From assembly GCF_029893805.1 (NCBI RefSeq), contig NZ_JARXYP010000002.1:124001-188000 (forward strand): a stretch of 64,000 nt of DNA. Direction: 5' to 3'. A program made the translations under genes and the position numbers. Source of the stretch: Streptomyces sp. SAI-135 (GTDB lineage Bacteria > Actinomycetota > Actinomycetes > Streptomycetales > Streptomycetaceae). Below are positions 15,635 to 24,600 of the stretch, piece by piece (position 1 is the first letter of the stretch; every line of letters begins with the position of its first letter). Under the pieces are notes generated by a model. The model saw only the letters and a program-made list of their open reading frames with translations, searched no databases and had not been told where the DNA came from.

Positions 15635-18226
15635 ATGGGCTTCGACGATCACCGCGACGACACGGGCCGGCAGCACTCTCTTCAGCCGGTCGATACTGAT
15701 CCGCGCACCAAGCAGCCTCTGCTCGGGCGGATCATCGGCAGGGCCCTTCCCCAGGAGGCGGGCACCACGTCAGGGGAAGCATCCCCGGCGCCCGGAGCGG
15801 ATGAGGCGAGGGCGTCCACTGGCGTGCCGGAGTCTGCCTCCGCGGCCGCTCCTGCGGATTCCGCGGCGGAAGGTACCGGGGCTGATCCCGAGCCGCATCC
15901 GGTTGCCTCGGCTCAGTCCGCGCACACGGGGGCCGCAGCCGCTGTGGCGACGAGTTCTGCGCCCGTCCCCGCAGCTCCCTCACCTTCCGCGGTCGAGGCT
16001 GTCGGGCAGGCAGCCGTGCTCCAGCGCGCACTGGTCAACTACGGCGAAATGACCGCCACGAAGTACGTGTTCGAGCAGACCCTGGACGCACACGCGCCCA
16101 TTGCACGCGAGTACCTGGCGGTCATGCAGGAGGTCTACGCCGAGCCGCCCGGTGACGACGCGTCGCAGGCAAGTCCTTTCGACCGGTCCCTCGCCGCTCT
16201 GCGCCCGGCAGGCTCGGTGCTGGTTCTGAACCGCCCGCCGGCAAGCGGGCGCACCATCACCGCATACGCGCTGCTCGGCAGGCTCCTGGACGAAGGCGTG
16301 CTCACGGAGGTACGCCCCATCTCCTTCGGCAACTCACAGCACTTCCCCGCCAGACGCCTGCCTCACGACCACGGCTGCGGATATCTGCTGGAACTGCCCC
16401 CGGATGAAGACGACTTCGCGGTGGACGGCGGCTTCGGGGCAGGCCTGGGAAAGATCAGCGAACGCTTGGCAAAGCGCGGCAGCAGGCTCGTGATCCTCAC
16501 CAGGCCGCAGCAGTGGAGACGGATCTGCCAGGGGGCGCCCGAGGGTGTGGCCCCGGAACTGGGGACGGCACCGCCCCGCGACATCGCCAGGCGGTGGCTG
16601 CTGGCCCAGGAGCCTGGATTCCCTGCCGACGCGTGGCTGGGGCACACCGATATCCGGCGTCTGCTGGTCAGGCAAAGCCCGACCGATGTACTCAACCTCG
16701 TCTACCTCATGCTGGAGCGACACCGCGGAGCGAGGGCCATCCCGGCGGTGGACGAGGCACTACGCCTGGAGCGCGAAGCTGCTGCGCCTGCCCAGACGTT
16801 CGAGGAGCAGGTTGCCGATGTGGTGGCGGCCCACAGCAACTGGGAAGACGCGCTCTACGCATGGCACGAGCCGCAGGAGCGATCCCGTACGAGCTTCGAG
16901 CGGAACTTCCTGCTGGCCGCTGCCGTACTGCGAGGGGACCCGGTCGGGCACGTGTATGCGAAGGCAGCCGAACTGACCGCAGCGCTCGACAGGACCGAGT
17001 TCAACGTCGACGGACAGCAGCAGCCGGGTGTCATCGCCATGACCCGTGCGGTGCGGGCACGCCGCCAGGATGACGGCTCACTGACGTTCGACCGCCCTCA
17101 CTGGGACGACGCCGCTGTCGAGTACTTCTGGAACGACCGCCCTTTGGCCCGCACTGCATTCCTGCGCTGGCTCGCTCAAGCGCCCGTCGACTCAAACACC
17201 AGCAAGGAAGCTCTGGAGACCATCGGCAAAGAAGGCCGCCGCGCTCTGGCTGGACGCATAGGGCAGTTCGCGCTCCAGTGGGCCGTACGCCACCGCCGCC
17301 CAGAGCCCCTGGTGGAAATCGTCAACGCCTGGTACCAGCACGGGCCGGAGAAGGAACTGTGGCCTCTGGCCGTCGAACTCCTGGACAGCGCAGCAATCCA
17401 CGCCGTCACCGCCCCCTACATCCACTCCATGCTCTTGAGCTGGGCCGGCCGCAAAGATCCCTCCCTCCAACGAGCGGTCGTGGAAGTCTGCACCCGAGAG
17501 TTCGGCCGCCGGCACACCGGCAAAGCGCTGCGCCGCCTTCGCCACGTGGCCGAGGCGGGGCTTCCCGAAGTGGTCGACGAACTACGCAACGCGGTCTGCT
17601 TCCTGTGGAGTGACCCCACCGTACGCAGCACACTCTTCGCCTACGTCGTTGCCTGGTGCCAGTCGGAAAAGACGCGCGACACCGTCGGATACCGCACGTT
17701 CGCGGCCCTGGCCACCTCCGCACCTCCCGGGACCGACGGGCCGCCGCTGCTCCTGCAGACACACGGCAGCGAGGAAACCGACGACGAGGACAGCTTTCGT
17801 CCGCCCGTGCCCGGACTGGTCACAGGCTGGCGCACCCTGCTGCGCCAGGCGACGGGGGCCGCAGGAACGCGGGACCTCGACACGGCGGTCCACCTGTGGC
17901 TCGACACAGCCCAGCAGCATCCACCCCGCCGGACGATCATCTTCGAAACCCTGCGTGAAGCCGTCAATGTCCGCGGCCCCGAAGGCACGACCCTGCGCGA
18001 GGCCCTGCGCACCTGTGCCGCCATGTGGGTCCAAGGCCCGGACCGCCCCTACTCCAAAGAAAAGGAAGACCTCAAACGCGACCTGTCGGCGCTGCTCGAC
18101 AGCGACCTCGTCGCCGTACGACGTCTCCAGTCCGCAACACAACAGCATTCCTCAACGCCCGAACCCGAAACGGACACAGGCACCGCAGGCGACGCGAAGG
18201 CAACTGCGGGAGTCGACGCCGCATGA
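15635..18226 (+). CDS. Large degenerate STAND-like ATPase with helical repeat region
   Basis: 863 residues. Residues 20-125 are a Pro/Ala/Ser-rich linker. A nucleotide-binding-like domain follows near residues 190-300, with LVLNRPPASGRTITAYALL in the Walker A position and SRLVILTRP in the Walker B/sensor position. The Walker A lysine is replaced (SGRT instead of GKT), so ATP hydrolysis may be lost or altered. Residues 330-830 are Trp/Leu/Arg-rich and look like helical repeats, as in the sensor arms of STAND proteins. The gene overlaps the next by ATGA. A conflict or regulatory role is inferred from architecture; no homologue is recognised. Confidence 0.6.
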   Translation: MGFDDHRDDTGRQHSLQPVDTDPRTKQPLLGRIIGRALPQEAGTTSGEASPAPGADEARASTGVPESASAAAPADSAAEGTGADPEPHPVASAQSAHTGAAAAVATSSAPVPAAPSPSAVEAVGQAAVLQRALVNYGEMTATKYVFEQTLDAHAPIAREYLAVMQEVYAEPPGDDASQASPFDRSLAALRPAGSVLVLNRPPASGRTITAYALLGRLLDEGVLTEVRPISFGNSQHFPARRLPHDHGCGYLLELPPDEDDFAVDGGFGAGLGKISERLAKRGSRLVILTRPQQWRRICQGAPEGVAPELGTAPPRDIARRWLLAQEPGFPADAWLGHTDIRRLLVRQSPTDVLNLVYLMLERHRGARAIPAVDEALRLEREAAAPAQTFEEQVADVVAAHSNWEDALYAWHEPQERSRTSFERNFLLAAAVLRGDPVGHVYAKAAELTAALDRTEFNVDGQQQPGVIAMTRAVRARRQDDGSLTFDRPHWDDAAVEYFWNDRPLARTAFLRWLAQAPVDSNTSKEALETIGKEGRRALAGRIGQFALQWAVRHRRPEPLVEIVNAWYQHGPEKELWPLAVELLDSAAIHAVTAPYIHSMLLSWAGRKDPSLQRAVVEVCTREFGRRHTGKALRRLRHVAEAGLPEVVDELRNAVCFLWSDPTVRSTLFAYVVAWCQSEKTRDTVGYRTFAALATSAPPGTDGPPLLLQTHGSEETDDEDSFRPPVPGLVTGWRTLLRQATGAAGTRDLDTAVHLWLDTAQQHPPRRTIIFETLREAVNVRGPEGTTLREALRTCAAMWVQGPDRPYSKEKEDLKRDLSALLDSDLVAVRRLQSATQQHSSTPEPETDTGTAGDAKATAGVDAA

Positions 18227-19002
18227 GAAGGAAGCAAGCCGCCCGCTCAGACCACTCGCACGATTCGGCATCGTGGACCACTGTCTTCCACGACCGTCCC
18301 AAAAGCGCGGACCCATCTCTGTGCTTCAGCGCGCAGATCCATGTGACCTGGCGCCGGCACCACGCCGCCAACTTCCCGGTGAACCAGCAGGCGGCAGCGC
18401 AACTGCTCAGGGCCGTGGTCGACGAGGCCGCGGCCGCTTGCGACGTCCTGCGCCCCGACGCGGCCGAACAGGACATCACCGCAACCGTCCACGCCCGCCT
18501 GCCTCTGACCCAAGACGGCATCGTCATCACGGGCGCCCGGATAGGGATCAGCGTGGACAACGCCACCCGCAACGCCGCGCTCACCGCTGAACAACTCCAC
18601 CAGGACTTCCAACGCAGGGCCCTCCAACTTCGGCACGAATACGAACTCGACGAACTGGCCCGCCGCCAGGCCCGGGCCCGCGCGCTCTTCCTCCGCGACG
18701 AGATCCTGGCCAACCCCGCTTCCGCGCGTTTGTACACCCTGCTGGAAAGCTCTACTGCCCACTGGAGCCGCCTCAGCGGACCCGAACCCGGCGCTGACCT
18801 CGGCGACCTGGTGCGGGAGATACAGCAATGGCAGCCCGGCCAGCAATGGGTGGCCGTCGCCCAACTGCTCCACGAGTTCCTCACCAGCATGTCGGCAGAA
18901 GGACGCAAGGAACTCCTGACCCTCCTCATCGACGCGGTCAAGGCCTTCGGCGCCGACGAAACAGCCCAACGTCTCATCTCCCTCGCGGGCGAGGACCGGT
19001 GA
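18223..19002 (+). CDS. SPFH/band-7-like protein with coiled coil, third gene of the cassette
   Basis: 259 residues. The first half alternates strands (FSAQIHVTWRRHHAANFPVN) and helix in the way of SPFH (flotillin/band-7) domains. It then runs into a long charged helix (QDFQRRALQLRHEYELDELA, then RRQARARALFLRDEIL). The C-terminal 80 residues form a separate helical domain. There is no obvious membrane helix. It starts inside the stop of the ATPase-like gene (ATGA) and ends inside the start of the last gene (GTGA), so the three are translationally coupled. SPFH proteins form membrane-linked oligomers; that role here is an inference. Confidence 0.55.
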   Translation: MRRKQAARSDHSHDSASWTTVFHDRPKSADPSLCFSAQIHVTWRRHHAANFPVNQQAAAQLLRAVVDEAAAACDVLRPDAAEQDITATVHARLPLTQDGIVITGARIGISVDNATRNAALTAEQLHQDFQRRALQLRHEYELDELARRQARARALFLRDEILANPASARLYTLLESSTAHWSRLSGPEPGADLGDLVREIQQWQPGQQWVAVAQLLHEFLTSMSAEGRKELLTLLIDAVKAFGADETAQRLISLAGEDR

Positions 19003-19208
19003 AGATCACTGCACTGCGCTGGCTGCTCGACCCTGCCACCAGCCTGCTGGCCCTGCGGCTGCGGGCGCAGGAAGACGGGCCCATGTCCTACGACGCCGCC
19101 TGGCGTCTGGCCCGCGTCACACGCCACCCCGACGAAATGGGCTACCGCCTGCACGGACACCGCTCCGACGGACAGCCTCAGAAGAACCCCGCCGAAGAGC
19201 GCCCCTGA
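18999..19208 (+). CDS. Last, 69-aa protein of the four-gene cassette
   Basis: 69 residues, starting at a GTG that overlaps the previous stop (GTGA). The first half is hydrophobic/helical (ITALRWLLDPATSLLALRLR). The rest is basic and ends in a charged tail. Too short for a family call. Its strict coupling to the SPFH-like gene argues that it is a real small partner subunit. Confidence 0.5.
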   Translation: MKITALRWLLDPATSLLALRLRAQEDGPMSYDAAWRLARVTRHPDEMGYRLHGHRSDGQPQKNPAEERP

Positions 19209-19361
19209 CCGACACACCGCATCGCAGGCCACGGCGGGCAAACCTGGGCTGGACCGGAGGAGACGGACGTCGCCTTGCTCCAACAGGGGTGCTGAGCGTG
19301 TCCGGCGCGGTCGGAGAACGGTTGGAGTGGACAACGCACAGGTCAAGCGAGGGGAGCGGCG

Positions 19362-19745
19362 ATGTCGTACGGGTACGGCGGGGGTCCCAACTGGCCGATG
19401 ATCCGTGCCAAGCAGCGCGCCGAGAGCGAGGCTGCTGCCCTCAGCCGCGAAGGCGCAGCGTCGAGGGCGTCCGCCGCCCGGTGGAAGGCCGGCTTCGAGG
19501 CGCTGGCTGAGCACGTGCGCGAAGCCGCGGACCAGGCAGCTATCGAGCACCAGCCGGTCGGCACGTGCCGCTGCCGTCCCTGTTGGGATGCTGTGATCAG
19601 CAAGCTGGTCCAAGAAGCAGAAGGGCACAAGGCCACGGGCCATTCCGGCGCCCCCGGCGCCACGTTCTCCGTTGACGACCTCTTCGGCTCTTCTGTCTCT
19701 TTCGATGGTCTCTTCGGTCGCTCCGACCCGCCGAAGCGCACCTAG
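19362..19745 (+). CDS. Hypothetical protein with a CxCxxC motif
   Basis: 127 residues, starting MSYGYGGGPNWPMIRAKQRA after a GAGGGGAG ribosome-binding site. It has an alanine-rich charged helix (residues 18-65), then GTCRCRPCWDAVISKLVQEA with three cysteines that could bind metal, and a Ser/Phe-rich tail (FSVDDLFGSSVSFDGLFG). Family unknown. It stands 150 bp after the four-gene cassette on the same strand and could be a distal member. Confidence 0.5.
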   Translation: MSYGYGGGPNWPMIRAKQRAESEAAALSREGAASRASAARWKAGFEALAEHVREAADQAAIEHQPVGTCRCRPCWDAVISKLVQEAEGHKATGHSGAPGATFSVDDLFGSSVSFDGLFGRSDPPKRT

Positions 19746-19752
19746 AAACTAG

Positions 19753-20058
19753 GTGCTCGACCGTCTGTGGCATCGCCTGAGAATCGAATCGTGTGCCGAG
19801 TTCGAGCAGCCCAAGCGGCCGCTGGCGGGACATGACCACCACCGAGCGGGTGCTGTTCGCTCTGGTCGCCAACCGGGCGCTGGCACCAGCGTCCTCGCTC
19901 GCCGCCGCCGAGTGGATCACCAACCCCGCGTACATCGACCACCTCGCCGAGACCGTCGAACAGCGCTGCCACCGGGCGATGGACTGGCTCCACGAGATGG
20001 GCCGGCGACCTGGAGAAGCAGGTCTTCAACGTCGAACCCGGGAGGGGCCGCGCAGCGG
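19753..20058 (+). pseudogene. IS1634-family transposase remnant, frameshifted
   Basis: The pieces VLDRLWHRLRI, then MTTTERVLFALVANRALAPA followed by SSLAAAEWI, then CHRAMDWL, and GDLEKQVFNVEPG in another frame correspond in order to the N-terminal part of IS1634-type transposases. At least two frameshifts separate them and the catalytic part is missing. It is cut off at the 3' end of the repeat-protein gene on the other strand. Confidence 0.6.
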
Positions 20059-20571
20059 TCACTCCTCAGTGAGCTCCATAAGCTGTTCCGCAGCAGTCCT
20101 GTTGCCCTGATCCGCAAGGCGTCGCAGTTCTCCCAGGTCTTCATGCTCAGCAGCCAGTTCGATCAGCTGGTCAGTTGCCGTGGTGTTCCCAGTGTCGGAG
20201 AGCCGACGCAACTCCCCCAGATCACCGTGCTCAGCAGCCAGTTCGATCAGCTGGTCAGTTGCCGTGGCGTTCCCAGTGTCGGAGAGCCGACGCAACTCCC
20301 CCAGATCACCGTGCTCAGCAGCCAGTTCGATCAGCTGGTCAGTTGCCGTGGCGTTCCCAGTGTCGGAGAGCCGACGCAACTCCCCCAGATCACCGTGCTC
20401 AGCAGCCAGTTCGATCAGCTGGTCAGTTGCCGTGGCGTTCCCAGTGTCGGAGAGCCGACGCAACTCCCCCAGATCACCGTGCTCAGCAGCCCACTCAACG
20501 AGCTCGTCCGCCGCTTCCATATCTCCCTTCTCGGCTCGTTCCCGGAGGGCAGACAGGTCAGAGTCGGTCAC
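20059..20571 (-). CDS. Protein built of near-identical 28-residue helical repeats
   Basis: About 170 residues. After a short lead (DSDLSALRERAEKGDMEAAD) there are four copies of a 28-residue unit with the skeleton AAEHGDLGELRRLSDTGN-ATATDQLIEL. More divergent half-units lie on either side (WAAEHGD..., and LADQGNRTAAEQLMELTEE at the end). Each unit looks like a two-helix hairpin, as in TPR/Sel1-type solenoids. The DNA repeats are almost exact, so the copy number can change. GTG 20571 is preferred over ATG 20589 because GAGAGGTGG lies at the right distance upstream of the GTG. Function unknown; it could be a binding scaffold or decoy. Confidence 0.6.
   Translation of the reverse strand: MTDSDLSALRERAEKGDMEAADELVEWAAEHGDLGELRRLSDTGNATATDQLIELAAEHGDLGELRRLSDTGNATATDQLIELAAEHGDLGELRRLSDTGNATATDQLIELAAEHGDLGELRRLSDTGNTTATDQLIELAAEHEDLGELRRLADQGNRTAAEQLMELTEE
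20149..20484. repeat. Four tandem 84-bp direct repeats inside the repeat-protein gene
   Basis: Units start at 20149, 20233, 20317 and 20401 (each begins AGCAGCCAGTTCGATCAGCT on the plus strand). The only difference I see is one base in the first unit (Ala to Thr in the protein). Period 84 keeps the reading frame. Such perfect repeats mean a recent expansion by slippage or unequal recombination. Confidence 0.9.
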
Positions 20572-20640
20572 GGTGGACCACCTCTCCATGGTTTCGGTTG
20601 CAAGCCGGCCAGACAGGCATCCGGCACGGCCCCCGTCACG

Positions 20641-21138
20641 TTATTCGGACGGCGTGGGAAGCTTCCCGGAGGCGCGAAGCTCATCGCGGTACACAAGCCA
20701 CTCCTCCAGCAGCCTGGGCAGCCGCTCCGCAAGGAACTCTGCCAGTGCAGCCATCTCTTCGAGTGGAGCACGACGCTCCGAAGGGGCATCCGCCAGCAGC
20801 GCCAAGCCTTCCCGAAACAGCGCAGCATGTTCCTTGTGGATGGCGGAGTCGAAGTGCTGCGGGTGCTGGCTGGCTGGATCCAGACTCACCCGGTCCGCTC
20901 GTTCCCCAGCAGCGCGCACCCGCCGCGCCATTTTGTAGCTTTCGAGCAGCTTGACCACACCGGTGATGGCGCTCCGGCTCGCCCGCAGCGCTTCACTCAG
21001 CTCATCGATCGTCTGCTGAGGCGGTTCACAAACGAACAGGTACCCCAGCAGTCGTCCAGCCATCGGCGGCAGGCCGTACTGGCGGGCATAGAAGCGACCG
21101 ACGTCATCAGCGAATGCCAGATGCGGTTCTTGCGACAT
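20641..21138 (-). CDS. GbsR/MarR-family transcriptional regulator (left copy)
   Basis: 165 residues. Winged helix-turn-helix core: MAGRLLGYLFVCEPPQQTID, then ELSEALRASRSAITGVVKLL (about residues 40-60), followed by a wing and a helical C-terminal dimer region. The ATG at 21138 is chosen because AGAGG lies just upstream. The longer frame starting MTEI is rejected: that stretch is an operator-like DNA palindrome shared with the paralogue at 62747-63265, where it is in another reading frame. It lies at the left end of the NRPS cluster and probably senses a small molecule and controls export or biosynthesis. Confidence 0.85.
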   Translation of the reverse strand: MSQEPHLAFADDVGRFYARQYGLPPMAGRLLGYLFVCEPPQQTIDELSEALRASRSAITGVVKLLESYKMARRVRAAGERADRVSLDPASQHPQHFDSAIHKEHAALFREGLALLADAPSERRAPLEEMAALAEFLAERLPRLLEEWLVYRDELRASGKLPTPSE

Positions 21139-21143
21139 GTCCT

Positions 21144-21185
21144 CTACACTATCAGGTGTAGCATAGATGACGAAAATTTCTGTCA
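21144..21185. promoter_or_regulatory. Operator region of the left GbsR/MarR gene: two dyads
   Basis: TGAC-N10-GTCA (TGACGAAAATTTCTGTCA) lies at 21168-21185 and a second dyad CTACAC-N6-GTGTAG at 21144-21161, the latter touching the ribosome-binding site. The first dyad recurs at 63294-63311 upstream of the paralogous regulator. Autorepression by the regulator is the simplest reading. Confidence 0.55.
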
Positions 21186-21320
21186 TATGTGCTAAATCCG
21201 AGAGCTGATGATCCGGCGGGGCGGAACGGACGCTGACAAGGCACATGCGTGGTTAGCGACACGGCACGGACGCTCAGTGTCGCAAGGCAGAACTACACGG
21301 CGGCAGTCGATCCCGCGACC

Positions 21321-21347
21321 GGGTGCGCCGACGGCGCCGGCGCACCC
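21321..21347 (-). terminator. Stem-loop after the ferredoxin gene, end of the NRPS operon
   Basis: GGGTGCGCCG pairs with CGGCGCACCC around a 7-base loop, about 50 bases past the ferredoxin stop on the minus strand. It probably ends the long NRPS transcript. Confidence 0.45.
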
Positions 21348-21398
21348 GACGCCGCCCATACCCACAACCGGTCCGGCCCCGACCGCACGCTGCCCTGC

Positions 21399-21599
21399 TC
21401 AGTAAGGGGACTCGATCAGCGCGATGGCCTGCACCGGACACCCACGGGCCGCATCCGGCACCTGTGGGTCACCGGCTCCGTTTTCTTGTCCGGGGAGCAC
21501 CGCGCTGAGCCCGTCCTCATCCTGGGTGAAGACGCCCGGGGCGAGCAGAGCACACAAACCCGCACCCACGCATTGGTCCCTGTCAACCTGGATCCGCAT
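21399..21599 (-). CDS. Single-cluster (3Fe-4S type) ferredoxin
   Basis: 66 residues: MRIQVDRDQCVGAGLCALLA at the start and ARGCPVQAIALIE near the end. The cysteine spacing C-x5-C...C-P is that of the small ferredoxins that donate electrons to cytochrome P450s in Streptomyces. ATG 21599 is used because GGAG lies six bases upstream; ATG 21605 abuts that GGAG. It starts 90 bp after the last NRPS gene on the same strand, so it belongs to the cluster and implies a P450 step, but no P450 gene is present in the window. Confidence 0.85.
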   Translation of the reverse strand: MRIQVDRDQCVGAGLCALLAPGVFTQDEDGLSAVLPGQENGAGDPQVPDAARGCPVQAIALIESPY

Positions 21600-21690
21600 G
21601 TCCATCTCCGTTCCGACTTCGCCACCCTGCCGGTCCTGGCTAGTCGCGTCAGGCACGGCAAGAAGAACGCGCTGCAAGGAATCGCTACGG

Positions 21691-24600
21691 TCATCCGTTG
21701 ATCGCCCGACGAATCACCGAGCAGATCTCGGCCGCATGCTCCGGCTCCGACATCAAGCGGTGCCTGCAATCGATCTTGTGTTCCGTGAACTGTCCGCCCA
21801 CGTACGGCAACCATTGCCCGGCGAATCCGCGGTCGTCGACCGTCGCGGTGAAGAACAGCACGTCCCCGTCGAACACCGGGGTGACGAACTCATCGAGGAG
21901 TTTCGTGTGCCCGACGGTGATCTGGGCCACCTTCCCGACGACCGCTTCGTAGTCGGCCTCGCCCGCCGACGCGCCAAGGTAGTCGCGAACGAACGCCTGG
22001 GTGTTCGCATCGGCGATGACATCGGCCTCCGCAAAGTCGTTCTCCGGCCCGAATCCGCCCGCGGTGGCGCTGTCCAGCATGACGAGTAGACCTACCTCCT
22101 TGCCTCGCCGCCGCAGCTCGACCGCGATCGCGTGAGCGAGGGTGCCACCGCCGGACCAGCCGAAGAGCATGTACGGCCCTTCGGGCTGGAGTTCGGTGAT
22201 GTAGCACAGGTAGTACGTCACCATGTCCTCGACCGATGTCGCGGGCGGCTGCGCGGAGTCGTACTCGCGTGCCTGGATCCCGTACATCACCTGGCCCGGC
22301 AGGTGCTCGGCGAAGCTCATGTACGCCCAGCACAGGCCGCTGCCAGGGTGGATCATCCACAGAGGCAGCCCGGTTCCCTCCGTCCGTATCGGCAACACCG
22401 TTGCGAAGGGATCCTCCGGAGCCTCGTCGGCGAACGTATGCAACTGCTCCGCGAGGTCGCCCACGACCGGGTGCTGGAACACGGCCCGGACCGGCACGGT
22501 GATGCCGAGGACGTCGGCGATTCGCTCGGCCAGCCGGACGACCAGCATCGAGTGGCCCCCGAGTAGGAAGAAGTCATCGTCCACGCCGACCCGTTCGACA
22601 CCCAACACCTCCCCGTACAGCTCGGCCAGGGCCTGCTCGTCGGCGGTGCTCGGGGGGCGGTAGGTGTCGGCGGCGAAGTCCGGGACCGGCAGTGCTGCGC
22701 GGTCCAGTTTCTGATGGGACGTCAGCGGCAACCGGTCCAGGAGGACGACGGCCGATGGCACCATGTAGGACGGCAGCCGGCTTGCCAGGTACTGCCGTAG
22801 GTCGTCGGGGGTGGCACCCGGCGCGACCACGTACGCCAGCAGATGCATGCCCAGGTCGCGGAGCTCGCGTGCGATGACCACGGCCTGCGCGACAGCCGGG
22901 TGCTCCGCCAGCACACCCTCCACTTCACCCGGTTCGATCCGGTAGCCGCGGATCTTCACCTGATGGTCCGCTCGGCCCCGGAACTCCAGGATGCCCCGCG
23001 AGCTCCACAGGCCAAGGTCACCGGTCCGGTACATCCGCTCGCCCGGTTTCCCGAACGGGCAGGCCACAAAGCGTTCGGCGGACAGGCTCGACCGGTTCAG
23101 ATAGCCCCGCGCCAGGCCATCGCCGGCCATGTACAACTCACCGACCACACCCGGCGGCACGGGGCGCAGTCCGGCGTCGAGGACGTAGATCCGCATGTTG
23201 TCCATCGGCAGTCCGATGGGCACGTCCCCGAGCAACGGTCCGGGCCCGATCTCGTGCACCGTTGAGTTGCAGGTGATCTCGGTCGGCCCGAAGGCATTGA
23301 CGAACGTGGTGTCGGGACATGCCGCGACAGCCTTCTCGACCGCGGCCGGCGACAACCGTTCACCACCGATCCACACCTCGCGCAGGCCTGCCAGACAGCT
23401 CGGGTCCTGCTCGACCAGGTGGTTGAAGACCGGGGTGATCAGCAGCGCTGTGGTAACGCCGTGCCGGCCGGCGAAGGAACCGAAGACCTTCGCGTCGAGG
23501 TCGTCGGGCGGCGCCAGGACGACGCAGTCGCCGCGAAGCAGTGTCGGCCACAACTCGTAGGTCATGGGATCGAAGGTGTGCCGCGTGCGTAGCAGCACCC
23601 GGTGGTTGCCCTCCCGTCGGCACCAACGGTCGACCGCGAACTGCACCACCCCGCGGTGGGTGATCGCGACGCCCTTGGGGCGCCCCGTCGATCCCGACGT
23701 ATAGATCACGTAGGCCAGCCGGTCCCCGGAGTCGACGCGTTCCACGGCGGGCACATCCGTGTGTGCGTCGAGTTCGCCGAAGACCACGCAGGGACAGTCC
23801 ACGGTGTCGCCAGCGAACGCCTCGTCACCGACGATGAGTTGGGGCCGTGCGTCCGCCAGAACGAACGCCAGCCGGTCAGGGGGATACTCGGGGTCGACCG
23901 GAAGATAGGCTCCGCCGGCCTTGAGGACGGCGAGCAGAGTGACGACCATCTCGGGAGAGCGGGGCAGGGCGACTCCGACCAGGGATTCGGCGGTGACACC
24001 GCGCCGCACCAGAGCTGCGGCCACCTTGTCCGACGCCGCATCGAGCTCCCGGTACGTCAGCGATCCTACGTCCCCCGTCACCGCGACCGCGTCAGGCGTG
24101 GCCGCGACCTGTCGTGCGAACAGCGCTGTGAGCGTATCGCCCAGCAGGTCCACAGCCGTGTCGTTGAGTTCGTGGACGAACCGGTCATACTCGCCGGGCT
24201 GGAAGACGTCCACCTCGCTGAGCGCCACGGCCGGGTCGGCCAGGACCTGGTCGAGCACACTCAGCAACCGGCGGACGAGCCTGTCAACGGTGTCCCGGTC
24301 GAACAGGTCGGTGTCGTACTCGGCCAGGCCGACCGCCCCGGAACCGCGCGCATCGGCCCTCATGGACACGGCCAGATCGAATTTGGCAGTCGTCGCGGGG
24401 GCGAACGGCTCGACTTCGATCACCAAACCGGGCAGGCGGAGTTCGGCCGTCGGGCTGTTCTGCCAGGCGAAGATGACCTGGAACAGTGGGTGGTGGGCCG
24501 CAGAGCGGCCGGGGTTGATCAGCTCGACCAGCCGGTCGAAGGGCACTTCCTGATTGTCGTACGCGGCCAAGGCCTTGGCGCGGACCTGGTCGAGCACCTC

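Noticed and set aside
20149..20484. CRISPR-like regular repeats
   Set aside because: The 84-bp units are contiguous, without spacers, and keep the reading frame of a protein; no cas genes are near.
19753..21195. 480-residue plus-strand open frame through the repeat region
   Set aside because: It runs through the transposase remnant and then antisense to the repeat-protein and regulator genes; its repeat peptide is the mirror frame of the real one.
21168..21246. Longer GbsR/MarR protein starting MTEIFVIYATPDSVED
   Set aside because: The same DNA stretch upstream of the paralogue at 63265 is in another frame, so it is conserved as an operator, and AGAGG favours the ATG at 21138.
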